Positions 43,865 to 51,158 of a stretch of DNA of 64,000 bases are shown here, piece by piece; within the stretch, counting starts at the first letter, position 1, and each line of letters begins with the position of its first letter. The position numbers and the translations under genes were made by a program. Source of the DNA: VAZQ01 sp963712565 (lineage in GTDB: Bacteria > Pseudomonadota > Alphaproteobacteria > Rhizobiales > Xanthobacteraceae); NCBI GenBank assembly GCA_963712565.1, contig CAVQIP010000033.1:62001-126000 (forward strand), read 5' to 3'. Below the pieces are notes generated by a model. That model was given only the letters and a program-made list of their open reading frames with translations. It was not told the origin of the DNA and did not search any database.

Positions 43865-44521
43865 ATGGCGACCAAGCGAAGTCCGCAGTTCGATCCCAAA
43901 TCCTTTCTCGCCAAAATCGGCGAGGGCAGAACCATATCCAAATATCGCAAGGATCAAATCGTCTTCTCGCAGGGCGAACTTGCGGATGCCGTGTTCTACA
44001 TCCAGAAGGGCAAGGTCAAGATCACCGTTGTTTCCGATCAGGGGAAAGAAGCGGTCGTCGCACTTCTTGGAGCGGACGAGTTCTGCGGCGAGGGGTGCCT
44101 GGCCGGGCAGCCACGGCGCATAGCAACCGTCACGGCAATGACGGAATGCATGATTATGCGCCTGCAGAAAACGAGCATCATCCGCGTGCTCCATGACGAG
44201 CCCGGGTTTTCCGAGATTTTCATCTCGCATCTTTTGGCTCGGACCATCCGGGTGGAAGAGGACCTGGTGGACCAGCTTTTCAATTCCAGCGAGAAGCGCC
44301 TGGCGCGGCTGCTGTTGCTCCTGGCAAACTTCGGCAAAGAAGGAAGGCCCGAGCCGATCATTGCAAAAATCAGCCAGGAGACGCTCGCGGAGATGATCGG
44401 CACGACGCGCTCGCGCGTGAGCTTCTTCATGAACAAATTTCGGCGGCTGGGCTTCGTTGATTACAACGGAAGCGGCCTGGAAGTTCACAGCTCCTTGTTG
44501 AACGTGGTTCTGCACGACTAG
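43865..44521 (+). CDS. Crp/Fnr family transcriptional regulator
   Basis: A 218-residue regulator. The cyclic-nucleotide-binding barrel covers about residues 20-135, with DQIVFSQGELADAVFYIQKG and DEFCGEGCLAGQPRR; the HTH reads ISQETLAEMIGTTRSRVSFF near residues 170-190, with a typical Crp recognition helix (T-R-S-R-V-S). There is no N-terminal cysteine cluster of Fnr, so it is not an Fe-S oxygen sensor. ATG at 43865 is preceded by AGGA; the frame opens at 43760 but that part looks unlike the family. Two perfect TGTGA-N6-TCACA sites lie within 8 kb. Confidence 0.85.
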   Translation: MATKRSPQFDPKSFLAKIGEGRTISKYRKDQIVFSQGELADAVFYIQKGKVKITVVSDQGKEAVVALLGADEFCGEGCLAGQPRRIATVTAMTECMIMRLQKTSIIRVLHDEPGFSEIFISHLLARTIRVEEDLVDQLFNSSEKRLARLLLLLANFGKEGRPEPIIAKISQETLAEMIGTTRSRVSFFMNKFRRLGFVDYNGSGLEVHSSLLNVVLHD

Positions 44522-44602
44522 CGCGTATCGGCGTGGCCACGTGCTGCGCGTGCCGCCCGCCGACGCAAGAACGATGCAAGAATTTCCGCTGGGTGGCCTA
44601 GC

Positions 44603-44980
44603 TTATCGGAGCGCGGCCGACTTCGGCGCAAGCAACAGCGTGTAACACGCGTCCACAAGGGCGGAGTTCGGGTACGATTCACCCGGCAGCGTAACGAACT
44701 CCTTGGGGAATTCGTCCCCACGCTTCCACGAATCGACCTTCGAAAGCGCGACTTGCTTCGCCGCGGCGTCCGGCAGTGCGCGGAATTTGTCGGCGCACAC
44801 GGGTGCCAGCACGGCTATGACCGCGAGCTCCGACCGCTCCTTTGCCATCTTGTTAGCGGTGCTGCCGAGCGACCAGCCGCCCCAGTAGAAGCCGACAAAG
44901 ATCGTTGCGACGGCACCAGCGGCTGCGCCTTGCAGCAGACGCTTCAGCGATTCTCCTTGCAGCATCGAAGGCATTTGCAT
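44603..44980 (-). CDS. Hypothetical membrane-associated protein, GFY-GGW family, copy 1
   Basis: 125 residues. The N-terminus has LLQGAAAGAVATIFVGFYWG, a single membrane segment, then STANKMAKERSELAVIAVLA and PVCADKF. The protein at 52811-53188 has the same arrangement (LLQG, AAATMLIGFYGGGW, STAKQMAESR, VLAPICVDKF), so the two are paralogues. The rest is polar and probably periplasmic. ATG at 44980 follows AAGGAAATACC, within the conserved leader. I know no function for this family. Confidence 0.75.
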   Translation of the reverse strand: MQMPSMLQGESLKRLLQGAAAGAVATIFVGFYWGGWSLGSTANKMAKERSELAVIAVLAPVCADKFRALPDAAAKQVALSKVDSWKRGDEFPKEFVTLPGESYPNSALVDACYTLLLAPKSAALR

Positions 44981-45069
44981 GGTATTTCCTTTCGCCCAAC
45001 ATGTTTCGGAGCGAGGGGGACGGACACCCGGATGGGTTCCGGTTCAACAAGTCCAATTGAAGACCGAAC
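44981..45069 (-). repeat. Conserved leader, copy 2
   Basis: Carries the same ordered blocks as 41665-41757: TTTCCTTTCGCCC, TTTCGGAGCGAGGG, ACACCCGGATGGGT, CAATTGAAG. It precedes the GFY-GGW protein gene, whose ribosome site it contains. The shared leader suggests common post-transcriptional control or a duplication. Confidence 0.55.
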
Positions 45070-45123
45070 GCGTTGGGATCGCGTATCGATTATTATCTTC
45101 TTGCGCCTTTGTCCGTCCGGCGT

Positions 45124-45142
45124 CTGAGCAAAATAGCTCACA
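45124..45142 (-). promoter_or_regulatory. 19-bp upstream motif, copy 2
   Basis: Plus-strand CTGAGCAAAATAGCTCACA, containing the palindrome TGAGC-N6-GCTCA. It lies 144 bases upstream of the gene at 44980. An identical 19-mer is at 45590-45608, with further matching sequence (GTCCGTCCGG) on one flank. Confidence 0.5.
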
Positions 45143-45264
45143 CCAACAAATTGATTTTGGGGCGGCCCGGAATGCATGCGTTCGAATTAGAGGCCGGACG
45201 CATTGATGCGAGACCGCAAATCACCCGCGTCGACGAAAAGCCCGGCAAATCCGCGCGAGCTTAG

Positions 45265-45432
45265 TCACGCCGCTCGTCTCCACATCTCGTCTCGAATCCT
45301 CGATATGGCCGCCTCCATCATTTGGAGCTGCTCCTCGAGTCCGGTCGATCCCCCGCTGGAGAGCCTTGTCCCGGCGCCGACGCCGGCCTCCCGAATCCGC
45401 TCCAGCTGGATGCCAATATAATGACAGTTCAT
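45265..45432 (-). CDS. Small helical protein (55 residues), hypothetical
   Basis: MNCHYIGIQLERIREAGVGA begins a 55-residue protein ending in an amphipathic helix with GLEEQLQMMEAAISRIRDEM. Four ATGs are in tandem (45441 to 45432) after GGAGGAG; the last gives the best spacing. A perfect Crp-type site is 62-77 bases upstream. Codon use and the ribosome site make it a likely gene although it is below common length limits. Confidence 0.6.
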   Translation of the reverse strand: MNCHYIGIQLERIREAGVGAGTRLSSGGSTGLEEQLQMMEAAISRIRDEMWRRAA

Positions 45433-45502
45433 CATCATCATCTCCTCCGGGACGTCCTCCCTCGGTGATGGGAAGAGCGTGTGCCTGAAGTTGTTGATCT
45501 GG

Positions 45503-45518
45503 TGTGACGTAGATCACA
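45503..45518. promoter_or_regulatory. Perfect Crp-type operator TGTGA-N6-TCACA
   Basis: TGTGACGTAGATCACA. Both half-sites match the Crp consensus exactly. It lies 62-77 bases upstream of the small helical protein gene (minus strand), a usual activator distance, and about 270 bases before the exported peptide gene on the other strand. Confidence 0.6.
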
Positions 45519-45589
45519 TAGATGGGCAATTGGGGGATTTCGAGAGTTCTCAGGGGTTCATTTCCGCGAACGCGGAGTGTCCGTCCGGA

Positions 45590-45608
45590 CTGAGCAAAAT
45601 AGCTCACA
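45590..45608 (-). promoter_or_regulatory. 19-bp upstream motif, copy 3
   Basis: CTGAGCAAAATAGCTCACA on the plus strand, identical to copy 2, about 150 bases upstream of the minus-strand gene at 45432. Confidence 0.5.
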
Positions 45609-45783
45609 TCAACGAAAAGCCGGCAACTTAGGTCGAGCAGGCACCGATACCTTTTTGCCACGCCTACTTGTTGATACTCCGCGGCACCCCATGTTCTTGC
45701 AATCACCGGCAATCAAATCCAACGACAGGCGCTGGTGCCTGAGAGACCGATCATGCTCCCGCCTGTACATAGGAGCACCGGTC

Positions 45784-46050
45784 ATGCAAAAAATTGCGGC
45801 TTGTGCGGTGGTGAGCTTTCTCGGCTCGGCCGCCATCTTCGGTTCGACCACCCACGCGAGAGCGGCGGAGCTAGCGGAGACGCAATGGTCCGTGCTTTTC
45901 CCGGACCACACGGCAATCCCCGAAAAATTCGGCGCTCCCATTCGCGAGCGCTTTAGCGTCTCGGACACCATGCAACTGCCGGGAGCGCAAATGCCGGTCC
46001 CCGCTTCGAGCCGCGAGGTGACCCCGGACGTTGCAGAACCAAGTCAGTGA
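45784..46050 (+). CDS. Small exported protein (88 residues), hypothetical
   Basis: Signal peptide MQKIAACAVVSFLGSAAIFG with cleavage near HARAA, then a polar 55-residue mature part containing SVLFPDHTAIPEKFGAPIRE. ATG at 45784 has TAGGAGC eight bases upstream. The mature part has no cysteine pair and no recognised family. A hairpin 45 bases beyond the stop probably ends transcription. Confidence 0.75.
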   Translation: MQKIAACAVVSFLGSAAIFGSTTHARAAELAETQWSVLFPDHTAIPEKFGAPIRERFSVSDTMQLPGAQMPVPASSREVTPDVAEPSQ

Positions 46051-46094
46051 ACATCATGAACAATCCCCCAACAATTGAGCACATCTCAACGAGG

Positions 46095-46132
46095 CTCGCA
46101 GCTACCGCGCCAGATTGAGAGTAGCTGGCGAG
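46095..46132 (+). terminator. Hairpin after the exported-protein gene
   Basis: CTCGCAGCTAC (46095-46105) pairs with GTAGCT-G-GCGAG (46121-46132) over 11 bp with one bulged base. No T-run follows, so its role as a terminator is a guess. Confidence 0.4.
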
Positions 46133-46172
46133 ACGGCCCAGGCGCGTTGTTCAGGAAGAGGAGAGCGCTCGC

Positions 46173-46352
46173 TTACCGGGCCATTGAGCCCGTCTTCTTT
46201 GGACTCTTCTTAGCGGCAGTTTTTTGCTGAAGGTTGGTGTCGCGCGAGCGATTTCGCGCCGAACGGTCACCACCGCTCGGAGCCCCGCCCTCATTGTCCC
46301 ATCTGTCGATGGATTTCGCGTTATTCTGTGGTTTGCGTGTGCGGTCAGGCAT
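46173..46352 (-). CDS. Small hydrophilic Lys-rich protein (59 residues), hypothetical
   Basis: From ATG at 46352 the frame reads MPDRTRKPQNNAKSIDRWDN, then a Gly/Ser/Arg part, and ends TAAKKSPKKTGSMAR, a histone-H1-like basic tail. IDRWDNEGGAP is wording I recall from short Bradyrhizobium proteins. It lies 80 bases downstream of the glycosyltransferase gene on the same strand. The ribosome site is weak, so the start is less sure than the frame. Confidence 0.6.
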   Translation of the reverse strand: MPDRTRKPQNNAKSIDRWDNEGGAPSGGDRSARNRSRDTNLQQKTAAKKSPKKTGSMAR

Positions 46353-46432
46353 GTCGAGAATATAATCTCAGTTTTCGATCCGCGCCACTTCGGTACAGTT
46401 CAGACGCAGCTCGACCGCCATGGAACCTCAAA

Positions 46433-47536
46433 TCAGTTCACTGTCGCTTCCATGAGCGGGCGCACCACCGCGATGCCCGGATCGGCGTCGGTGACTGGTA
46501 AAGGCCTTCTCATGAGCGAACGATAGACCTGAATATAATCCTTCGCCATGCGCGTGGCGGAGAACCGTTCCTCGAAGCGCCGGCGCACTGCGCGGCGATC
46601 GAGCGAGAGAACCCGTGGCAGCTTGATTACCGCCTCCTCCTCCGTGTCGACGATCTGGCCGGTCACCCCATCGTCGACGATTTCGGGAACCGAGCCACGG
46701 CGAAAGGCCAGCACCGGGGTGCCGCAGGCCATGGCCTCGATCATCACAATGCCGAACGGCTCCGGCCAGTCGACCGGAAACAGAAGCGCGCGGGCTTCGC
46801 CGAGAAACTTGGCTTTGGCGCGCTCGTTGATTTCTCCGATAAATTCCACCCCCGGCCGCTGCAACATCGGCTCGATTTGCTCGCGGAAATAGGCTTCGTC
46901 GACGCGGTCGACCTTGGCGGCAATCTTGAGAGGAACGCCGAGGCTCTGTGCGATGCGGATGGCGCGATCGGGCCGCTTTTCCGGAGAGATGCGCCCGAGG
47001 AAGGCAACATAGCCGCCGCGGGGACTGAAAATCGGCGTATACAGCTGAGGCGGAATTCCATGGAGTACGGTCGCTACGAAATTGGCTTTCGGCACCGGGT
47101 TGCGCTGCGCATCCGAGATCGAGACCAGCGGCATGTTGGGGAACCCGATATACAGGGGTTTGAGGTCTGGGATGTCCTGCCGGCCATGCAGCGTGGTGAC
47201 CGTCCGATTGGCCATCGACTTGAACAGAGGGAAATGGAACTGGTCGATATGGAAGTGCACGATGTCAAAATGCTTGGCGGCGTCCCGGACCCGGTCGAGC
47301 ATCAGCAAGTGATAGGGGATGGGATCGTGGACGTTCGCGTCGAGCCGTAACGCCGTGGGAACACAACCGAGCAGCTGCGCACTGGTTATCGAATCGCCGC
47401 TGGCGAACAGGGTCACTTCGTGACCCATCCGCACCAACTCTTCGGTCAGGTACGAGACGATACGTTCGGTTCCGCCATAGAGCCGCGGCGGCACGCTCTC
47501 CATGAGCGGCGCCACCTGCGCGATTTTCATATTCAT
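46433..47536 (-). CDS. Glycosyltransferase family 4
   Basis: A 367-residue GT-B enzyme that would add a sugar from a nucleotide donor. The N-terminal domain starts KIAQVAPLMESVPPRLYGGT, with YGGTERIVSYL binding the acceptor side; the C-terminal domain has FLGRISPEKRPDRAIRIAQ and PVDWPEPFGIVMIEAMACGT, the E-x7-E nucleotide-sugar motif. ATG at 47536 follows AGGAG. Acceptor unknown; the closeness of ExoD-like and envelope genes suggests surface polysaccharide. The 19-bp motif is 44 bases upstream. Confidence 0.85.
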   Translation of the reverse strand: MNMKIAQVAPLMESVPPRLYGGTERIVSYLTEELVRMGHEVTLFASGDSITSAQLLGCVPTALRLDANVHDPIPYHLLMLDRVRDAAKHFDIVHFHIDQFHFPLFKSMANRTVTTLHGRQDIPDLKPLYIGFPNMPLVSISDAQRNPVPKANFVATVLHGIPPQLYTPIFSPRGGYVAFLGRISPEKRPDRAIRIAQSLGVPLKIAAKVDRVDEAYFREQIEPMLQRPGVEFIGEINERAKAKFLGEARALLFPVDWPEPFGIVMIEAMACGTPVLAFRRGSVPEIVDDGVTGQIVDTEEEAVIKLPRVLSLDRRAVRRRFEERFSATRMAKDYIQVYRSLMRRPLPVTDADPGIAVVRPLMEATVN

Positions 47537-47579
47537 GACTCCTGCAAGCGCGCACTCTACGTCCGCGGCCGAAGCAGGT

Positions 47580-47598
47580 CTGTATAAAATTGCTCACT
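47580..47598 (-). promoter_or_regulatory. 19-bp upstream motif, copy 4
   Basis: CTGTATAAAATTGCTCACT on the plus strand, 18 of 19 bases identical to copy 1. It ends 44 bases before the glycosyltransferase start, so on the minus strand TATACAG could serve as a -10 box. Confidence 0.5.
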
Positions 47599-47605
47599 CG
47601 CGCGC

Positions 47606-47860
47606 GCTCCTCGTCGCACAAGAAAAAAATATATCTTGATTGTATCCTCGTAAATTCGCTCTCCGGTGCCCATATTCAAACTCCCTTATCGGCAAGATTC
47701 CAGGAGGCGAGCGTGACCAAAAACCTTGTTCTTGCTGACGTGGTGACGAAGACAGCGTACTTTTCTATGGCGGTTGCTTCGTTTGTCTTTGTTTCGATGC
47801 TTTTGCTAACCGGCCTCCATTTTTGAGGAACTCACGACCGCGGCTTAGCCGTGTGCACCT
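47606..47860 (+). repeat. Duplicated module with small membrane gene, copy 1
   Basis: From GCTCCTCGTC through AAAAATATATCTTGATT, ATCCTCGTAAATTCG, the 37-residue gene and on to CGCGGCTT and GTGCACCT, this segment matches 51873-52150 in order. It includes the upstream region, so promoter and gene were duplicated together. Confidence 0.6.
47713..47826 (+). CDS. Small membrane peptide, copy 2 of the 37-residue family
   Basis: GTG at 47713 is five bases after AGGAGG, a very strong ribosome site. The 37 residues start VTKNLVLADVVTKTAYFSMA and end with the membrane segment FVSMLLLTGLHF. It matches copy 1 in length, the T-K-x-x-Y-F-S entry and the C-terminal half. This is the best-supported member of the family. 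Confidence 0.8.
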   Translation: MTKNLVLADVVTKTAYFSMAVASFVFVSMLLLTGLHF

Positions 47861-47959
47861 AGCCTGCGACAAGGGGCCGTCCCTCAAACTAGAACGCGGG
47901 GCGGACAAAAGATTCAGCCCGCGATCGGGTAGCGTTCTGTTTAGAGAGCAGATACCGGG

Positions 47960-48214
47960 ATGGTCGTCTTATATCCGTTGGAATTTTATCGCCGCTCTAA
48001 ATGGCAACGGAAGTCGCGTGTCACCGCCTCGACGCGCTCCGAAGACGATGCCCCGGCTGCGAACCGCGGCAACGAATGTTGCCCGAACTGCTGCCTTCCG
48101 GCCGCAAAACCATTCGTGTCCAGGTACCTTCATGGGTGCGTCGTTGAGCACCATTGGCTATGCAAGACTTGTGAGTTCAGCTGGAGCAGCCGTTTTCAGC
48201 CGTTGTTGGTCTAG
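47960..48214 (+). CDS. Small zinc-ribbon-like protein (84 residues), hypothetical
   Basis: The first half is basic and polar (MVVLYPLEFYRRSKWQRKSR). The second half has CCPNCC and, about 25 residues later, CKTCEFSW, a C-x2-C...C-x2-C pattern of a zinc ribbon ending SRFQPLLV. I recall similar short cysteine proteins in Bradyrhizobium. ATG at 47960. Its function cannot be given. Confidence 0.6.
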   Translation: MVVLYPLEFYRRSKWQRKSRVTASTRSEDDAPAANRGNECCPNCCLPAAKPFVSRYLHGCVVEHHWLCKTCEFSWSSRFQPLLV

Positions 48215-48342
48215 CGAGGCGGCCGACTCGGCGTTCCGAGCGAAGATAGCGGGAGCGTTTCAAACGGCGCCGCTCCGTGACCAATGTTAGACCGCGCCCG
48301 ATTCGAAACGGATTTCAAGGCTCGATCCGAAGGTCTCGCGAT

Positions 48343-48453
48343 TTACCGCTGAGGCTTTGCCTGTCCCATGATGAATGACACCACGGTGAGGCAGATCGCA
48401 GCCGTCAAAGCGACGGTCAATAAAGGCAACCCCGTCTGGACATAGAACCACAT
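48343..48453 (-). CDS. Single-span membrane peptide (36 residues), hypothetical
   Basis: ATG at 48453 follows CACGAGGAGCATCGTCAG, with GAGGAG ten bases upstream. The peptide begins MWFYVQTGLPLLTVALTAAI, continues into the same membrane helix and ends in GQAKPQR. It differs from the 37-residue family. It lies just downstream of the phasin gene on the same strand, 40 bases away. Confidence 0.6.
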   Translation of the reverse strand: MWFYVQTGLPLLTVALTAAICLTVVSFIMGQAKPQR

Positions 48454-48493
48454 CTGACGATGCTCCTCGTGTTAAGCCCGCCGGGCAAAACCG

Positions 48494-49012
48494 TTAATTT
48501 GAACCGTCCAAACCGCTAAAACCACGAAACCACGGCCGCCTCTTGGTGAGGCTCTGCTTGATCGGCTCGGCGGACTCGCTCGCCGTCCGCTCAGCGATTG
48601 CCCAAAGCTCCTTGTTCTGTGCGGTCACCAGGTCGAACTGCTTACGCGCCTGCTCGGTCGAAAGCGCCACCATTTCCGGCAGCGACTTCATGCCCACGAG
48701 CCCGCAGGCGAATTCGAAAGCCGCATTGCTGTTGGTACGGGCCATCTCGACGAGCTTGAAGTTGTAGTCGGCGACGCCCTTGGCCGCGGTCGAATAAGTC
48801 TGCTCGAGAATGGAGGTCATCTCTTCGGCGGCCGCCTGGATCTTTTCGTAATTGTCCTTCGCCTGGGCGACACCCTTCTCGGCGAATTCGCGGAACGCCG
48901 TCGGCACTTCCATCCTCGGCGGATCGAACTTTGATATCTCGGCGTTCGGCAGGCCGAACGGGGAGTGCTTCGTTGTCTTGGCTGTGGTGGCGGCCGTGGC
49001 GGTTTCGGTCAT
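48494..49012 (-). CDS. Phasin family protein
   Basis: 172 residues. Phasins coat polyhydroxyalkanoate granules. After a polar Thr/Ala-rich start the protein is helical, with FREFAEKGVAQAKDNYEKIQ and TYSTAAKGVADYNFKLVEMA, then QARKQFDLVTAQNKELWAIA, the Phasin_2 landmarks. ATG at 49012 is best spaced from AAAGGA; an ATG nine bases upstream (49021) is the alternative. The PHA synthase is not in the window. Confidence 0.9.
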   Translation of the reverse strand: MTETATAATTAKTTKHSPFGLPNAEISKFDPPRMEVPTAFREFAEKGVAQAKDNYEKIQAAAEEMTSILEQTYSTAAKGVADYNFKLVEMARTNSNAAFEFACGLVGMKSLPEMVALSTEQARKQFDLVTAQNKELWAIAERTASESAEPIKQSLTKRRPWFRGFSGLDGSN

Positions 49013-49573
49013 GACGTTCATCCTTTTTAGAGGGTGTCGGCTCCGGACGCGGCGCCCTCAGCGCCGGTCGATCGTTGTCGCTGGCAGGAAGGCGCCGCCT
49101 TCCCGCGAAACCGCTCAGCGTGCGGACACGCACCGGTGCGGGTGCTTGCGGCACCCGCATCCGGACGCAACTCGATTTGGAATGTTATTGTGCCTGCCGA
49201 CGGCACCAGCGCTGCCGCTATATCAAACGGAGACTTCGGTACGTCTGCGTTTTATGGGCAGCTCTCGGACAAGCCACTGCCTGCCTGTATTCGGCATGTG
49301 GGGTATCGGACCCAAAGCACAATGGCTGGTCGAGAAAATAAACGCCGGGCGCCTTTGTCGGCGAATCGTCGGAAGCGGTGCGCGTTCAATCGAGCCGTCT
49401 CGGCGGAGCCGGTGCAGGGGTCATCCACGGACGGACAGATGTTTCGCCTGCTGCTCTCGCTAATGGACGCGATCGGCCCCATATGCGTGCATCATCGACC
49501 GATCGATGCAACCCGCGGCGCCGGCAAGGTGGAGACCAGTTGTGCTCCCGCTTGACCAGAAAGGGCGTGTCGA
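49013..49573. other. Gap holding repeat copy A
   Basis: Overlapping frames occur on both strands but none has a ribosome site or family match. The 49149-49325 segment is the dispersed repeat described separately; the rest shows nothing I can name. Confidence 0.5.
49149..49325 (+). repeat. Dispersed repeat, copy A
   Basis: About 177 bases including TTATTGTGCCTGCCGACGGC, ACGGAGACTTCGGTACGTC, GGGCAGCTCTCGGACAA and CCCAAAGCACAATGGC. The same blocks occur in reverse orientation at 52559-52738. The two copies enclose about 3.2 kb of small genes. It is not an insertion sequence by itself, as no transposase is present. Confidence 0.7.
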
Positions 49574-49978
49574 ATGTTCACTGCAGAGCAATTCCGAGCC
49601 AAGGCAGCCGAATTCAGGGCATTCCTCACCAACGCACCACCACGTTCGGCGAACGAAGCGAGTGAGTTCCGCGATCTCGAGCAGATCTACACGACCCTTG
49701 CCGAAAACGAAGAATGGATGGCGGGCCATATCGATAAGACGATTGAACGCAGAAAGAATTGGGACAGCCGTACTGCCCTTGCCCAGGAAGAACAGCAAAT
49801 TTTGCAGCGTCTGGGCGCGGCCGTGCTCATGCGGTGGAATACCGTCCCGACCAAGCTCCAACGCGAGCTCTTCGACTGCGCCAGCACTATCGGCGATCTG
49901 CAGCAAACAACTCCGCTGCGGGGACAGATCGCCCGCTTCCTTCACAATCATAAGAATGACCGGCAGAAATCGGACTAG
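49574..49978 (+). CDS. Hypothetical protein with helical, charged sequence (134 residues)
   Basis: MFTAEQFRAKAAEFRAFLTN begins a soluble helical protein; SEFRDLEQIYTTLAENEEWM is wording I recall from short Bradyrhizobium proteins, often annotated hypothetical. No catalytic motif is seen. It starts inside the repeat-rich stretch and is followed at once by a strong hairpin. Confidence 0.7.
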   Translation: MFTAEQFRAKAAEFRAFLTNAPPRSANEASEFRDLEQIYTTLAENEEWMAGHIDKTIERRKNWDSRTALAQEEQQILQRLGAAVLMRWNTVPTKLQRELFDCASTIGDLQQTTPLRGQIARFLHNHKNDRQKSD

Positions 49979-50016
49979 GCGAAATCGCTTCGTTTCGCGT
50001 CGAAGCGCGATTTCGC
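49979..50016 (+). terminator. Hairpin at the stop codon of the 134-residue gene
   Basis: GCGAAATCGCTTCG (49979-49992) pairs with CGAAGCGCGATTTCGC (50001-50016) with a two-base bulge and an 8-base loop. It starts directly after the TAG stop. No T-run follows. Confidence 0.45.
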
Positions 50017-50239
50017 TGCAAGCACTTGTTCAGTCGCATGATCTTGTCCGAAACGGCTGCAACTTTTCGGGCTCATGCTGCTGGCGCGAGGCCACCGCGC
50101 GCTGCACCATCGAGACGCACGAATCCAATATCAAGACGGAGCAGGAGATCCTTGTGTCTGCCCGCGGAGGGCGACGGGCGACATTGGATCACGGCGTCTT
50201 GGATCGACAGGGATCGGCGCGAGCGATTCGGGTGATGGG

Positions 50240-50521
50240 ATGAGCAAATACAAGATCACGGTGGCTCGCATCGAGGCAGCTGCGCACGGCAGGCAGGATG
50301 CGCAGGTTCGGATCACGTTTCAGGTCGACCATGCGCCCATCAGTTTCCAAGTGCCGATTCTTCTGCGCGTCAGGGACTTCGACGACACCGAAATGGTGCA
50401 AGCGGCACGCAGTGCCCTGCATCGGACGTTCGTCGAGCTCGCGGCCCAAAGCCAAAAATGGAAGTTGACGGCGCACGACCTGCAGCAGCTTTCGAAGATG
50501 AGTTTGCGTCCGAAGACATAA
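50240..50521 (+). CDS. Hypothetical protein (93 residues)
   Basis: ATG at 50240 begins MSKYKITVARIEAAAHGRQD, followed by a beta-rich stretch with RITFQVDHAPISFQVPILLR and a helical C-terminus ending SKMSLRPKT. The ribosome site is weak (GGTGATGGG), and an earlier in-frame start at 50075 has an unlikely His/Arg-rich lead. No family recognised. Confidence 0.6.
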   Translation: MSKYKITVARIEAAAHGRQDAQVRITFQVDHAPISFQVPILLRVRDFDDTEMVQAARSALHRTFVELAAQSQKWKLTAHDLQQLSKMSLRPKT

Positions 50522-50616
50522 TCCTCGCCCCTACCGAGGATGGTCAGGCGATAGCAGCTGCAACGTTCCTCCAGTCTAAAGGCCGCTGCCGCAAGGATCA
50601 AAACCTGCGAGTTATC

Positions 50617-50889
50617 TTAGCGATCCATTTCGATAAACACGTCACAATCAATATCGCCCAACGCCTGCAAGATCCTGCTCTTTGCTTGGTTACACCTTTT
50701 TTGATCGAAGTCCGGCGACGTTTTGTGCGTTTCGACCGACATGCCGATCATCAGCCGTTTGGTTATTTTACCCTGCCCGAGCAAAGTGGACAGAACGGCA
50801 ACTCGGGTCACCAACTTTTCGTCCTTCAGGGAAGCGAGACGCGCCTCCGCATTACTTTGCAATCCCTGTGCATCGGTGTTTTGCGTCAT
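50617..50889 (-). CDS. Hypothetical protein (90 residues)
   Basis: ATG at 50889 begins MTQNTDAQGLQSNAEARLAS. LLGQGKITKRLMIGMSVETH suggests a small mixed alpha/beta fold; the end is DIDCDVFIEMDR. AGGT is six bases upstream of the start. It has no membrane segment and no recognised family. Confidence 0.55.
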   Translation of the reverse strand: MTQNTDAQGLQSNAEARLASLKDEKLVTRVAVLSTLLGQGKITKRLMIGMSVETHKTSPDFDQKRCNQAKSRILQALGDIDCDVFIEMDR

Positions 50890-50969
50890 GGTGTGACCTG
50901 AAACGATCGATCCGATCCCCCCGTCTGCCAACACTGCTCGAGCCGCAGGCCGACGGAATCACGGCTAGC

Positions 50970-51158
50970 CTAAGATCGCGAGCCCTTTTTCAACAGCATC
51001 GAGCCAAACCCGACATTGCCACCAAATACACATTCGTCTTTGCTGGAAAATGGACCGGAGATAAGGCTGCCGTGCTCGTCCATCCCATACCAGCCGTCTT
51101 TGATGGCGCGGAGATCGGATTGATGCGCATTGATGTAGTGCGGGATGAGATAATTCAT
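50970..51158 (-). CDS. Hypothetical short protein (62 residues)
   Basis: MNYLIPHYINAHQSDLRAIK, then DGWYGMDEHGSLISGPFSSK and DECVFGGNVGFGS. The aromatic/Gly pattern and FSSKDECV wording are like small proteins I recall from Bradyrhizobium. ATG at 51158 follows AGGA by eight bases. Confidence 0.6.
   Translation of the reverse strand: MNYLIPHYINAHQSDLRAIKDGWYGMDEHGSLISGPFSSKDECVFGGNVGFGSMLLKKGSRS

Larger units (their letters stand above)
45433..45783. other. Regulatory gap between divergent small genes
   Basis: Contains the Crp-type site (45503-45518) and 19-bp motif copy 3 (45590-45608). No coding sequence is supported; a long minus-strand frame here reads through several different patterns and is not gene-like. 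The promoter of the exported peptide gene at 45784 should lie in the right half. Confidence 0.55.

Noticed and set aside
45221..45712. Minus-strand frame of 163 codons
   Set aside because: It reads through the 19-bp motif and the Crp site with no start signal; a shorter frame inside it (45265-45432, other register) has the ribosome site.
46224..46526. Plus-strand frame of 100 codons
   Set aside because: It overlaps the end of the glycosyltransferase gene and the better-supported minus-strand 59-residue frame; no ribosome site.
49034..49555. Plus-strand frame of 173 codons across repeat copy A
   Set aside because: The part that matches copy B is DNA-level repeat similarity in several frames; no start signal.
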